From NCBI RefSeq assembly GCF_963678635.1, contig NC_087068.1, positions 21,479,029 through 21,543,028 on the forward strand: a DNA stretch of 64,000 nt. Direction: 5' to 3'. The notes beneath the pieces are model-generated. The model was given only the letters and a program-made list of their open reading frames with translations, did not search any database and had not been told where the DNA came from. This DNA is from Symsagittifera roscoffensis. Its lineage: Eukaryota > Xenacoelomorpha > Acoela > Convolutidae. Shown piece after piece: positions 20,527 through 32,379 of the stretch. The position numbers and the translations under genes are program-made. Position 1 is the stretch's first letter. The number at the start of each line of letters is the position of its first letter.

Positions 20527-23065
20527 ATATCTTTCTGAATGGCTTGCTGTAATAATTTAGATTTTATGCGCAATTTTCTTTCTTTAAAAATCTATAAGTT
20601 TTTTTGTCAGTTCATTTTTAAAATAGTTCAAGTGTTTTCAATTTTCAGTTTTTTAAAACAATGAAATTTCAGGCAAAATGAATTAAAACGGGATGTCTTA
20701 AGTGATGTCAAACCTAACATTTTTTTGTTTTAAAGTGTGAAAAAACGTTTTTTTCCGCTGTTTTTTCTTGATAAACTAATCATAAGTTATTCTTCGTCTC
20801 TAAATATTGTACTTTATAAACTGAATTTTGAGCAGAGTATTTCAGTTTTAGCATATATTTTGATTATAGTACGCTGCCATTTTCTGTTTGAAGAAAAAAC
20901 TTAAATCGGTGTCAGATTTTTTGGTTGCATGGCTTCCGGTTAGCTTATCTTTATCTTAACTTGTTTGGAGTTAGTTTTTAGCAACTTAGTTCTGTTTATA
21001 TTATTTTTATTTTTGTTAAATAAAAGAAATCAAATTGCGGCGGAAAATATTACAAAATAATTGTCCCCAAAACATTTTCAGTGATCTCATCAAACCAGTT
21101 CGGTCGAAAAAAAATTCCGGTTGAAAGTGTGACCTTCTCTATTTTGAAAGAGATGAATTATTTGTGTTCGAGTTGGTTCTTTCTCTCTTGAGCTAGACAA
21201 TTTACGGCTTTTTGACTAGCCAATTATAATCCAATTGTTTATACCATTGGAAATCCTGTGACGCTCTCAGCATGAAACTCAAAGTTTTGAATTCAAAAAG
21301 TTTCATTTTATTTTTTTATCCTAGAAACTTCAATGTTGAGATTTTTTTTTTAAAAAAGCCAGTGTTTTTTCTGTTTAATTGTGTTCCTTGATACTTTTAC
21401 AATCACTTGTTGGCTCTGTTATTTGTTTTTCAGCTTATATTTTTCATCCTTGGTTTTTCCAGAGGTGCTGTTTTCTTCGTCACTGTTCACGGTACTGAAT
21501 TTGAAAAAGTAATTTGAAGGACGTATCATTCTAAAGATAAATTAGAAACATTTGAAGTGTGGCCTTTTCTGTATTATCTACGTTTTGGTGAAAGTTTAAT
21601 CTGAAATGAAATTAAACTGTTCTTGTCTGGGTTAACCAAGCTCCAATGAAAATTTTTTTCTTCATTCATTCAGTTCATTTTTTTCTTCATTTAGAATTCA
21701 TACGCAATTTTCTTTCTTAAAAATTCTATCAGTTTTTTTGTCAATTCATTTTATCGATATTTAAAATATTTTCAATTTTTCAGGTTTGTAAAAGAAAGAG
21801 TTTTGAGGCGAAATAAAGGAATTCCTAAGTGATGTCAAATTTGAAATTTTTTGTTCTAAATTTAGAAAAAACTTTTTTTCCGCAGTTTTTTCTTGATAAA
21901 CTAATCACAAGTTATTCTTCGTCTCTAAATGTTGTGCTTCGTAAACTGAAAATTGAGCAGAGTATTTCAGGTTTAGCGTATATTTTTGATTATAGTACGC
22001 TTCCATTTTCTGTTTGAAGAAAAAACCTAAATCGGTGTCAGATTTTTTGGTTGCATGGCTTCCGGTTAGCTTATCTTTATCTTAACTTGTTCGGAGTTAG
22101 TTTTTAGCAACTTAGTTCTGTTTATATTATTTTTATTTTTGTTAAATAAAAAAAAATCAAATTGCGGCGGAAAATATTACAAAATAATTGTCCCCAAAAC
22201 ATTTTCAGTGATCTCATCAAACCAGTTCGGTCGAAAAAAAATTCCGGTTGAAAGTGTGACCTTCTCTATTTTGAAAGAGATGAATTATTTGTGTTCGAGT
22301 TGGTTCTTTCTCTCTTGAGCTAGACAATTTACGGCTTTTTGAATAGCCAATTATAATCTAATTGTTTATACCATTGGAAATTCTGTGACGGTCTCAGCAT
22401 GAACAAGTTTTGAATTCAAAAAGCTTAATTTTATTTTTTTATCCTAGAAACTTCAATGTTGAGATTTTTTTTTTTAAAAAGCCATTGTTTTTTCTGTTTA
22501 ATTGTGTTCCTTGATACTTTTACAATCACTTGTTGGCTCTGTTATTTATTTTTCAGCTTATATTTTTTGTCCTCGGTTTTTCCAGAGGTGTTGTTTTCTT
22601 CGTCACAGTTCTCAGTCACTAAATCTGAAAATGTAATTTGAATGACGTATCATTCTGAAGATTAATGAAAAAAATTTTGAAATGTGTCCTTTTCTGTATT
22701 ATCTAGGTTTTGGCAAAATCTTAATCTGAAATTAAGTTAAACTGTTCTTGTATTGGTTAACCAAGTTTCGATGAAAAGTAATTTTTCCCCATTCAGTTCA
22801 CATAGAAGAGTGATAGGTGTGCTAATCCTACTAATATATTACGATTGGGTCAATATCATTTTGAGAATTGGCAATGCAAAGCTCTTATCTTTCTGAATGG
22901 CTTGCTGTAATAATTTTGATTTCATGCGCAAATTTTTTTCTTTAAATTTTTATCAGTTTTTTGTCAATTCATTTTTTAAATAGTACAAAAGTTTTCAGTT
23001 GTTTAGTTTTGTAAATGATTGAGTTTTGAGGCGAAATAAAATAACTAAGGAATTCTTAAGTGATG
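20527..23065 (+). repeat. Tandem duplication, unit about 1.13 kb, 2.2 copies
   Basis: Copy 1 about 20527-21690, copy 2 about 21691-22830, partial third copy 22885-23065. GGTTGCATGGCTTCCGGTTA occurs at 20923 and 22049 (spacing 1126), and TTTGAAAGAGATGAATTATT is likewise repeated about 1128 apart. The copies differ by scattered substitutions and small indels. No coding potential recognised. Confidence 0.85.
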
Positions 23066-23103
23066 CAGAGCCGACTCCAGGACCAACAAGGCCCAACTTA
23101 AAG

Positions 23104-23661
23104 TCATTACAAGACCAAACTGTATGTTTTGTGAATTGTTAAGGGATTCAGCACCATGCCAATAACAGATTTGTCGCTGAACGTGCAGCATTATTAGTTT
23201 TTGTGATATTCTTTGCTGTTTTGCATTCCACCAACAAATAGCTAGAGCTCAAAATCGAACCAAAAACCGGCGAAACTATAAATCCACCGCAAAAATTGCA
23301 CAACCCGTAACAAAATTTTAAGATTCAGGAACTGTTTGTGGAATACACACTTAAGTACTAATTTAAGAAATCCGCTTAATAATTATATGTCGAATCCGCT
23401 TACAATTGCGGAATCTGCGGAATTTTTGCGGAATTCACTTAAGTTAGCAAAATCTGGAATAACTAGCCATTTTGACTTTAGGACAAAACTAATGTGCCGA
23501 CAAATTTTAGGCTACAAGTATTTGAGCGCAGAATCCATGGAAACTTAGTGAGTGTAATTCGTTTTTTTTGGAGCAAGTTTAAAGATTTGTCTCCAGATTC
23601 CAGTGGCCTATAGACACCCAATTGAGCGCCTATCTAGTGCACAATTTGGCCTCATAATGAC
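23104..23661. mobile_element. MITE-like element, family R copy
   Basis: Inner ends are CATTACAAGACCAAACTGTA and GCACAATTTGGCCTCATAAT, imperfect inverted repeats of the CATTACGAGGCCAAACTGTG terminus found at 57236. The inside contains GCGGAATCTGCGGAATTT-type repeats also present in the 58-60 kb copies. A related right end lies at 24398-24420. Confidence 0.6.
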
Positions 23662-24689
23662 AACTAGCATCCAACCATGGTTTTCTATGAATGAAAATTT
23701 GTTGATATGAATTTAAACTGATGGGTAGTCGAAGCAAATTGACCTGTTTAACCTTTATACCAATCAAGTTTTAATCCACTTGAGTGACTCACTTTCAGTC
23801 AGCACCAGATCTGCTGAAAAAAAAAACATTTTTTTTTCAGAGCTGTAATTTGTAAAACACCTTATTTCGGCTGAAATTTCTTCCACGAAGGCACAGTTTT
23901 CGGACGATGACTCAAAAATATAAACTATATGGGTGCCAAAGGCTCCCTTAAAGTTTGAACGTTCAGTCGGCCGAAAACGGAGGTCGCGAAAAGTATAAAA
24001 GGAAGGGCAGCCTTTGGGCATCAAGGATAGCAAATTCCCAAAGAGTTGGCGATTGTGATCCTCCTAATTTCAGTTCTCTTTCGTCTTAACAAATGGTAAA
24101 AAATTCACCGAAAAATTGTGGGAAATCAACTGAAAGTTTTTTGTATTCTTATGAATCATATGATCAAAAAAAATCTGCGCCTAGAATACGCTAACATATA
24201 GCGACAAAAAGTCACTCCTCAACAACATGATTTCTTCCTTCGTTGCGGATTCCGCGACCCAACTAACGTGCCGACAAAATTTAAATATTAATACCGCAAC
24301 AATTTTGTAAGTTGATTCTTTTGTAAGAATTTTAACACATTTTCAAAGCTTCTGTCCAGATTACCGAGACCCAAGTACCAAACGGTGCGCCTTAGAACAC
24401 AGTTTGGCCTCGTAATCAGTTGTCTATACTTGTCAATTTAGTAGCAGCTGTTCGAAAACGTCTGTGATTTTTCTGAATTCATTTATTGAATGTAGATCAA
24501 TCACATATCCATTTCTGATCTTTACATATCACGTTATATTTGAACCAGTTATATGTCAGAATTTCCTCTGGGTTGTCAAAGGGAATATCCACTGTCCATT
24601 CGTCGTCCACTTTCAACTGATACGGGGCCCCAACTACCTGTCGCTCTTTTTCAGTTCCCCCACGCTTTGTTAAATGGCAAAAGTAAACA

Positions 24690-24800
24690 GGTCATAAAAG
24701 TAGATTCGTCGTAAGCCAATCAGAATCGAGAAAAGAACACGAGCGAAAGCAATTTTTCATCTCGAAATTCATTGGCTTACGACGTTTCTACTTTATGACC
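24690..24800. mobile_element. Short palindromic MITE, 111 bp
   Basis: About 30-bp near-perfect terminal inverted repeats, beginning GGTCATAAAAGTAGA on the left and reading TCTACTTTATGACC at the right end. Flanked by the trinucleotide ACA on both sides (24687-24689, 24801-24803), compatible with a 3-bp target duplication. Superfamily not determined. Confidence 0.7.
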
Positions 24801-25567
24801 ACACTGACTTCCTTCATACTGACTTTAACACAGTGAAGTATTCATTCTTGAAATTTTTCGTTTGTTTAATTTTGAAAATAAGGAAAACCGGTTGAGGCGA
24901 TAATAGCTAGAGATCAAAGTCACGAGAAATTGTCAGCAGCTGTAGGAAAAGGAGTTCAGTCTTTCTTCCGTTCCCTCTTTATATAGTTTTTGGAAAAATT
25001 AAAAATTCAAAACGGGAAAATTCAAAAAACGGAAAAAATCTTTTTTCATGGATAGATAATCACGTCTGAAAAGGCATCTAGAATACTGTACTCGATTCGG
25101 CCTATGAATGACGCTTGTGAAACCTGACTTGGATGTAAAAAAACTTTCAAACCGGAGTGGAAAAAAAACTATATCCATACAATTACACAACGACATTGTC
25201 TAGAAAAATGTCAGATAACTCTACGACTATCATTTTCTCGTTGTATGAAAGTGTGTGACAAGCATTTTTTCGTAGCAATTTCTCCTCAAATGAAAATTAT
25301 TATTTTTTTTTGAGTTTGGCTTTGTTTTTTGTTTTGCTCTGAAAGCAATGACCAAAGATTTTCTCATCCGAGAGAGCCAATTATTCCCACAGATAAATTG
25401 AATTTTGAGATTTCCCATGTAATTTATTATTTTTCACGCAGAGTTTTATCAAAAAATTGTGATTTTTTTGTGTACGTCTACAAAGATTCTTGTTCGAAGT
25501 TTTGAGTGTTTGTAAATTGTAGTCTTCTATTTTGACAGATTGTGAAGTTATCTTGCCATATACAAGC

Positions 25568-25707
25568 AAAAAGAGTTCCGGCTTCACACAAGACACGCAG
25601 TTTAATTTTTTTTTGAGAAGACTCACTGGACTACGTTATTGTCCAAAAAGAGTCTTTTCAAAAAAAAATCAGAATGTGTGTTTTGTGTGAAGCCGGAACT
25701 CTTTTTT
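25568..25707. mobile_element. Short palindromic MITE, about 140 bp
   Basis: Ends AAAAAGAGTTCCGGCTTCAC and GTGAAGCCGGAACTCTTTTT are exact inverted copies. The internal part is AT-rich without coding potential. Target duplication unclear because of flanking A/T runs. Confidence 0.7.
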
Positions 25708-25989
25708 GTTTTTTTTAGTGTAACATATGTTGAATTACATTTTTGCACGCAAATATGATGTTTTCCAAAAATGTTTGTGTGAGCATAGAAATGCTTTTGT
25801 GACTAAAAAGAGAACTTAAGTTTTTTGCCCAATTTTGTTTTTTTTTCAGAGGACGTTAACCCGTGAACCTAAGTCTTTTTATCTTCTGCCATGTTTAATA
25901 TGGTTTTAATTATTATTTTTTAATTTTTGAAGTAGACTTTAAACTAAAATGCTATAATAAACCATAAAAAAGAATGTCAGGTGGACCGC

Positions 25990-26613
25990 CTAATGTTGAG
26001 GTTGCCTAACTTTGCTAAGGAGTTGGAAACAGAAAAAGAGCCCTGCCTGATTTTCGACACCTATGGCGTGGTCAAACTTTTTCAGGTCGCCCACACCAAA
26101 CCCGATTTTACTAATTATGTTCTTCTCACAATCGGGTAGGTAGTACGCCCAAATCATGTTAAGTGTTTTATTAGCTTCAGAATAATTTGTAAGCTCTTTA
26201 TAATATTCTTCGGCCGTCATCAGAAGTTCTTTATAACCGACCCTGAAGTAATAGTGGCTCTGGCCAAAACAGCACCCATTTATATCTACGAAAAAGTTAT
26301 GGAGGAAATATGTGTCCAGAAACACAGCAAAACATCTCGCGAGAGCCGTATCTCTTAGATTATAAACATTGCTCGTTCTTGGTTCATATGCTGGATTTTC
26401 GCTGATTTCGCCAATTTCTAATCCAGAAAGACAGTAAATGTCACTAAATTGGCGACAAATATACCAAAGATATTCACTTGGAGAACTAGTTGGGATAATA
26501 AATGCCTGGGAAATCCAGTTTGCAGTTTGCCTTGTATTAACTACTATATCTGAATTAAATTGGAAAGTCTGATAAACTAGAGAACAACAAAAAATGCATT
26601 TGATCAAATGCAT
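25990..26613 (-). CDS. Single-exon orphan gene, 207 aa, probable secreted protein
   Basis: I do not recognise the family. An uninterrupted ATG-to-stop frame of 624 nt, the longest clean single-exon frame in the intergenic part. The N terminus MHLIKCIFCCSLVYQTF is short and hydrophobic after one lysine, consistent with a signal peptide. The rest is rich in Tyr, Phe, Asn and Cys (about 11 Cys), with possible N-glycosylation sites (NYS, NKT). No transmembrane helix beyond the N terminus. No repeat family covers it. It could be a lineage-specific secreted protein or one exon of a larger gene; no neighbouring exon was identified. Confidence 0.55.
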   Translation of the reverse strand: MHLIKCIFCCSLVYQTFQFNSDIVVNTRQTANWISQAFIIPTSSPSEYLWYICRQFSDIYCLSGLEIGEISENPAYEPRTSNVYNLRDTALARCFAVFLDTYFLHNFFVDINGCCFGQSHYYFRVGYKELLMTAEEYYKELTNYSEANKTLNMIWAYYLPDCEKNIISKIGFGVGDLKKFDHAIGVENQAGLFFCFQLLSKVRQPQH

Positions 26614-28189
26614 TGTTTATGATTAATATGGTTAATATTTGCTGAATTGTAACTGCAAACATGAGATGTTTCACCAAAATCTTGACATACAAAAAACGCT
26701 CAGGCTACTTTCGATTTGGGCTATCTATACTAATGAAAGCAATAATAGTTTGTAATCCAATAAATTTGGCAAAATATCCAAGATCGAATGTGAAAATATT
26801 TGTCGTACGAAATTAATACGACCAGTATGGAACACTTTTGTTCTGCGGGAGAACTCGCCAGGCAAAAATAATTCGCGTTACACTTTCAGCACTATGAACA
26901 AAATCTTCCAAACGCGCATAAATTAGCCCAGAGCATGGCCAAATTTGTTATTTTCAAAAACCCAGAACTTGGCAACAAAAAACGATTGAAGATAAAGTAT
27001 CCTTATACATTTTGATCCAGGAGTCAATTTCTTCAATGTCGCAAAAAAACTTTTTTCTTAAGAATTATTAATTAAATAGCCGAAAATTGACAGAATAACA
27101 AAATCCCATCAAGACTACGTATTGCGTTTTTTTTTCTCGAAATTCGGAACAATGAGCGTGTCGTTGTCAGAAATATTTGATTTTCAATTCAACGAACCTT
27201 ATGAGTTTTTCATTTTTAGCATCCGCTGGTCTTGTGTTTTTTCGCAGTAATGGTTAAATTTCAAACAGTTTTGAAAAATCTGTTGACTTTTTATTTGGTC
27301 AAAACTGAGAAATCCGAGCTCCTCTATCATATAAAAAAAACAGTTAAGAGCCGCCAGTTAAATGCCCCGCCAATTTGGAATTTATACAATTCAAACAAAA
27401 ATGTGTCGCTTTCTTTTCATAGTAGCAAATTTTAATGCGACAACTTGAGAAAAAAACGGCAATCCAGTTGCTGCGAAAGACGCACAGGATACTTCAGCAA
27501 TAGCATGTTTTTTATGTTACAAAAACCTATGAAAAATTTTGGATTTTTTTCAAATGTTCTTTTCCTTTTAGAAAGAGAGAGAGAGGGCGTGAAGTTTATC
27601 TTTTTGGAAGTCAAACTTCAAACCAACCGCCGGTAGTCTCACCGAAAGCGTAGTTTGTTTTTATGTCTTCGGAGTTTTTTTAGTTCTTAAGACTTTTCGT
27701 GAAAGTTTTTGGCACTTTTTCCTTTATTTTTCAGACTTCTCAGCGGATGAAAATTAAAAATATTTTAGAATCGATTTTAAGGTTTTGTTTTCAAATCAAT
27801 TTAGACTAGTTAAAATTGGTAGGCACGCGACTGGGGTATTATTTAAAACCCCATTGGTCGCAGTTTGAAGCTTAAGCAATTTATCAAAAAATTGTGCTAG
27901 TGTCAAGAAAAACTCGCTGAAAATTTTTGGGTTTCAGACAAATTTAGAATTTCCTAGTTTTTTCTTTTAAATTTTCCTAGTTCTTTTCAAAACACTCTGA
28001 AGAGTGCCCGTTGTGAATTGCCATCATTTTAAAAAAATAATTCTAATTGCTAGACATTGTAAAGGCACTCCATATTGAGCTATTGGTTGAATATAGCCGT
28101 TATAAAAAGTGATTAAGATTTTTCGACACAGAAACAAATTTCAAAAATAGTGTTTAACATGTGAGAGCTGAAATTCGATTTATTGATTG
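26614..28189. other. Intergenic DNA, no feature supported
   Basis: AT-rich. Short open frames at 27232-27636 look random. A GAGA microsatellite-like run occurs near 27574-27587. Confidence 0.5.
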
Positions 28190-29945
28190 ATTCATTTGAT
28201 AATTGTTTTCAAAATTGCTGTCTTAATAGAGACCTAGATATTTCATTTTACTTTTCTGCTCCAATGTTTCTGCATTTATTTCAATTTTGCAGTCATTTTT
28301 GGCCAGAATTTTAAAACTTTTGGCATTTTCATTTAATGTAAGCTTATTGTCTTCTATCCACAACTAAATACGCTCTGGTTCATTGGAAATTGATTTACCC
28401 TCATCATTGATAGTGCAAAAAAGTGTCATCTACGAAAATAGTTCTTTTCTGGTTAGCACATGCTTCAGGAAGCTCGTTTTAATAAACAAAGAATAATGAA
28501 GGACCTAGAACTGCCCCCTGGGACACTTCAGACTTACTCAAACGATCTTCAGATAACTGTTTTTCACTATCGACACACTGGCATCAGTTTTCAAGAAATT
28601 ACTTCAGAATGCGGCATATTGGGTATCTGAAAACATAGCGACAAATCAGTAAAAACACGAGCGACGTTTTTTCTAAAGGATAAATTGTTCGCTTTTGTAC
28701 ATCTAAAGTTGCATCTGCAGTTGATTTTTTTATTGATATCCATCCATATTAAAGCGCTTCAAAATGTTTTACTGTGATGAAAAAATTCGTCCGTACGTTA
28801 GATTTCACCAACTGAAGCACTCAACTGATTACTAGAAAAAGTAAAATTGGTCTATAGTTTCCTTTCCGACGAAAGTGCTGCTTCTTAAAGCAACAATTGA
28901 CAAACCTAAAAATAACCGCAAAAAAGGATTTAAAATTGTAAAGAAGATACTTGTTGAAGCCCTAAGAGTCCGCTGTTGTTTTGTTTTCCTTTTTTTTCCA
29001 AAATGATTTTTTGTCACTTTATTTCTGAAAAAAACATTGAGTTTATCCATGTTTTCACTTTTTCTAGATACATCGGTGGTAAAAGTGTTAGCTTGTTGTT
29101 GCTTGTTCGTACATTAACTTGATCATACTGGTAAGCTTGATCTTACATTAACAATGTAATTGTTCATTGTGTCTAGACCAAACTCTACTCTCTGTTTTGT
29201 GTGAACTCGATTAATGTATTTGGCTAAGCGCGAAAAAGTTTTTGATTAGGATCTGGAGTAATTTCTTTTCCAGAAATTTTGTCCTTCGAAACTAATAATT
29301 AGGTTTCAATTATTTCAGCAATTAACTCATCATTAGACCTTTGAAGAGTTATTCTTTCCTTTAAATTTAATCTATAGCAAATTTAATTAGTTGCTTTTCT
29401 TTGGACTGGTGTGTAATGGAGAGCTTGTTTGTTTCTTTGATTTAAAGTACTTTTTTAAATAACTTTTGATCAACGATTTTTTGTTGCGCTAGTTATTCTT
29501 TCTGCTGAGCTTGAAAAACTTCAATCCATGTCTGGTTGGGCTGCTCGTTAATCTGGACCGGAAGCCTTCAAAAGTATGCTTGAAAATTCCGTTATAATTT
29601 TGTTTACCTGAATTAATTTTTTCTTTATATCTCCCTAGAGAATATGTTTCAAATTAGCTTTGTTTTCTACTAAATCTGTTTTGTAAGATCCTCGAAACTT
29701 TATCTCTTTCGAGTTTTGTTGATTTATTTATTACAATTAAGATCAGCTTTCTTTATCAGTCAGAATGATGACTGATAAAATTTGAAAATGATTGCTTGTT
29801 GTTCGCCTTATGATTTAATATTTGTGTTGTTTTTGACATTGATCCCTATCCACTAACTCTTTTTGCTTTCTGCAAGTAGTAAAATGATTTTGAGCGCAAA
29901 TTTGTTTGTATTTTGATTGCATCATGTCTCAGATAACCCCATCTG
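28190..29945 (-). mobile_element. Dead non-LTR retrotransposon with RT remnants
   Basis: Reading the minus strand across broken frames, reverse-transcriptase blocks appear in the right order and spacing: KGNYRPIL (about 28862-28839), SQGAVLGPS (about 28527-28500), FVDDT (about 28440-28424, for the usual FADD) and KMKYLGLY (about 28247-28227). Upstream, GLSETW (about 29940-29923) matches the endonuclease-domain LSETW motif. Many stops and shifts make it non-functional. Jockey/CR1-like in style; clade not determined. Confidence 0.75.
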
Positions 29946-31258
29946 CTATTGGTTTGATTTCTAACTCCGAAAGAAAAGTTTCCAGAACACAATTATTGTT
30001 ACAAAAAGAATTTATTATTGTAGTTGTACAAGTTCAGAAATTTTCTGATTGTTTTGTTTCTTTTGGAACACAGTTGGTCTCATTCCCACTGCGACTTTTG
30101 TTTTCAATTTTTCCTCGTTTTGTTTGATTATTTTTTCTAATTACTGCGTATTTTTTTATTTAACCATGGTGTTTTATGCTTTTAAGCATTTCTTATATAA
30201 CTTGGATTGCAGAAGTCGCATTAAATTGTATCGTGCTTCTGAGAACTAAGCAAATTATACATATTTTTTATGATTATGAAATTTTTCAATAGAAAACTAA
30301 AAGATGTTTGCTTGAAGCAACACCGAAACTACTGCTTTAAACACATTCTCAGTTTTCAATAATTATTTAACCGCGTAAGTTAACAAAAATGGGAGAAAAA
30401 CACAAAAAACAAGATTTCCTTGTTCTTACTGATTTCGGCATAAAATTTTATTGAAAAAGCTGTAAAAAGTCAAACATATTTTATAATTGCTTTGATAGTA
30501 CCAAAAAAGTCACTATCAACAGGATCTCATTAAAAATATCAAATAATCTCAACTTTCCAAGCAGAAGTTTTGCTTTCAGTTTATCTCCATTAAGAAGAAG
30601 CTGTCTTCCACTAAATAAATTTATTGAAGTTCATCTCGGGAATTCATTTTGTCCAACTTTAATTTTTTTTGTTTTTCTCTGATTTTTGCCGAAAACATTT
30701 TCTCATGTTCTGGAGACAAAGAAACATAGATTTTTACTCTTTCTTTGTGTCATCAAAGTTTTTTTCTTGTTTTTTGTAAAGGTTGATTTTATCAGCGTCC
30801 TTTATTTTTCAGCATCTTTTTGTTGCTCTCCATTGATCTCATTTTTAACTTTCCCATGATATGGAGCGCCTGAGCTAGATTGGCACAGAACGGAGGCTGA
30901 GCTTTTCTGAGTCGAAGTGATGAAGTTTTCACTTTCAGCCAGATGTTTTGTGCATGCATCCAGAGGAGGTAAGCGTTTCTATACTCAAACTATTTATTGG
31001 TTGATTGGATTTTGAAGTTATCGTGTATTTTTCTCCTGTTCTTTTTTGCTTTGTGTTTGGCATTGAAGTTTACCAACGTTCAATGATAGATGGCATCAAT
31101 CATTTTTCCAAATGATTGATTTTTATTTCAAAAAACTTATCTAAAACCAAAGTATATTGTTAAGGAAGTTCTTTGTTCGAAAGGCAGGTTATCAGCCATT
31201 ATTGAAACCGTGGTGGAGTACCCGAGTCGAGATTTTTCACCTAATTTGAAGCAAGATT
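29946..31258. other. AT-rich intergenic DNA, possibly 5' part of the dead retrotransposon
   Basis: The minus strand between 30600 and 30850 reads peptide-like in short frames (RQLLLNGDKLKAKLLLGKLR), which could be a decayed ORF1. No conserved motif confirms this. Confidence 0.35.
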
Positions 31259-31303
31259 TGAACGGTTTTGAGCGGTTTATCTAAAAAAACCGCTCAAAAA
31301 CGG
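31259..31303. repeat. AGCGG-type hairpin next to the tRNA
   Basis: ACGGTTTTGAGCGGTTT pairs with AAACCGCTCAAAAACGG across a short loop. Same unit as the array at 31785-32030. Confidence 0.65.
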
Positions 31304-31326
31304 CGCAAGATTTAATAATAAAATGT

Positions 31327-31399
31327 CGACCACAGAGGGATTCGAACCCGCAACCTTCTGATTCGAAGTCAGACGCCTTATCCGTTAGTCTATGCGGAC
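31327..31399 (-). tRNA. tRNA-Arg(TCG), possibly degenerate
   Basis: 73 nt with tRNA-Arg layout. D-loop AACGGATA, anticodon arm TCTGA-CTTCGAA-TCAGA (five perfect pairs, anticodon TCG), TTCGAAT T-loop, discriminator G. A TTTT terminator starts a few bases after the 3' end. Three stem mismatches stand out: positions 2:71 (T-T), 11:24 (A-G) and 50:64 (C-T). These suggest a pseudogene, or a gene tolerating weak stems. Confidence 0.75.
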
Positions 31400-31539
31400 T
31401 TGCTGGAAGCTTAATATTCGCTGTATTTGTTCTACTGAATATGTATAATGTTTTAGACATGCACAACAAATATACTGTCAGGATTTTTATTGTCAGTCTC
31501 TACAAAAGAACAAAAATAATCGATTATAAGATCGCACAC

Positions 31540-31770
31540 CAACCCCCCCCCCCCCCCACCTCTTACTAGAGTTGATGTCCCCACAAATAGTCAGACAACT
31601 CCTCTGTCGACATATCAAGTTACTATTTGTTCATATACTTCATTTGAGGCCGTCTCTTCCACATATTTCACTGCCAGATCCCCCAAGGTCTCTACCTGCA
31701 AAAATGACACAGACGGGCAACAATCAGTCTTTGGCGGTTTTTTTTGGGCGGAAGGGGGGGGGGGGGGGGT
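31540..31770. repeat. Poly-C tract and poly-G tract bounding about 190 bp
   Basis: A run of about 16 C near 31543-31558 and a G run of about 18 near 31752-31769. The interval has no recognisable gene; its open frame is created by the homopolymers. Confidence 0.6.
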
Positions 31771-31784
31771 AAGTTGGGGCTCGA

Positions 31785-32030
31785 CCCGGGAAGACCGCTC
31801 AAAAATCGCTCAAAAACCGCTCAAATCTTGCTTGAAAAACCGTTCAAAAATGACCGCAAGAAATGAGCGGTTTTTGAGCGGTTTTTGAGCGGTTTTTTAA
31901 GCAAGATTTGAGCGGTTTCAGTGGTTTTTCCAAAAAACCGCCCAAACCGCTCAAACCGCTCAAATCTTGCTGGAAAACCGCTCAAACCGCTCAAATCTTG
32001 AGCGGTTTTTGAGCTGGATCTCGACCCGGG
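31785..32030. repeat. Array of CAAGATTTGAGCGG inverted units
   Basis: At least ten ACCGCTCAAA or TTTGAGCGGT units in both orientations, so the array can fold on itself repeatedly. Bounded on both sides by CTCGACCCGGG (about 31779 and 32019). Confidence 0.75.
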
Positions 32031-32379
32031 TATCGTTCTTGTTCACGTAGTTTCACATTCCTATCATTGCCAAAACCTTCGAGATCATCAATTTTAGATG
32101 AAAAAATTAGTTTTTCAAAAAGCTCCGTTGTTAGAACACTCATGATCAGCCTCCTTGCATTATCTGAGATGCTGTCTATCCACAATCAATCGAAATTGCT
32201 AATTTTTCATCCATCGTGGTGTCACACAAGAACCTAATAAATTGAGGCATAATTAAAGAACCTAAAATTTTTTTTTTTTAACAAAAGGTTGTTCTTTTTA
32301 AGGACTTCTCAAATCAATTCATTGATCTTCGCAGTGTGAGAACGTTGGAAATTTAGCTTAAAATGGTGAAAATAAAATT

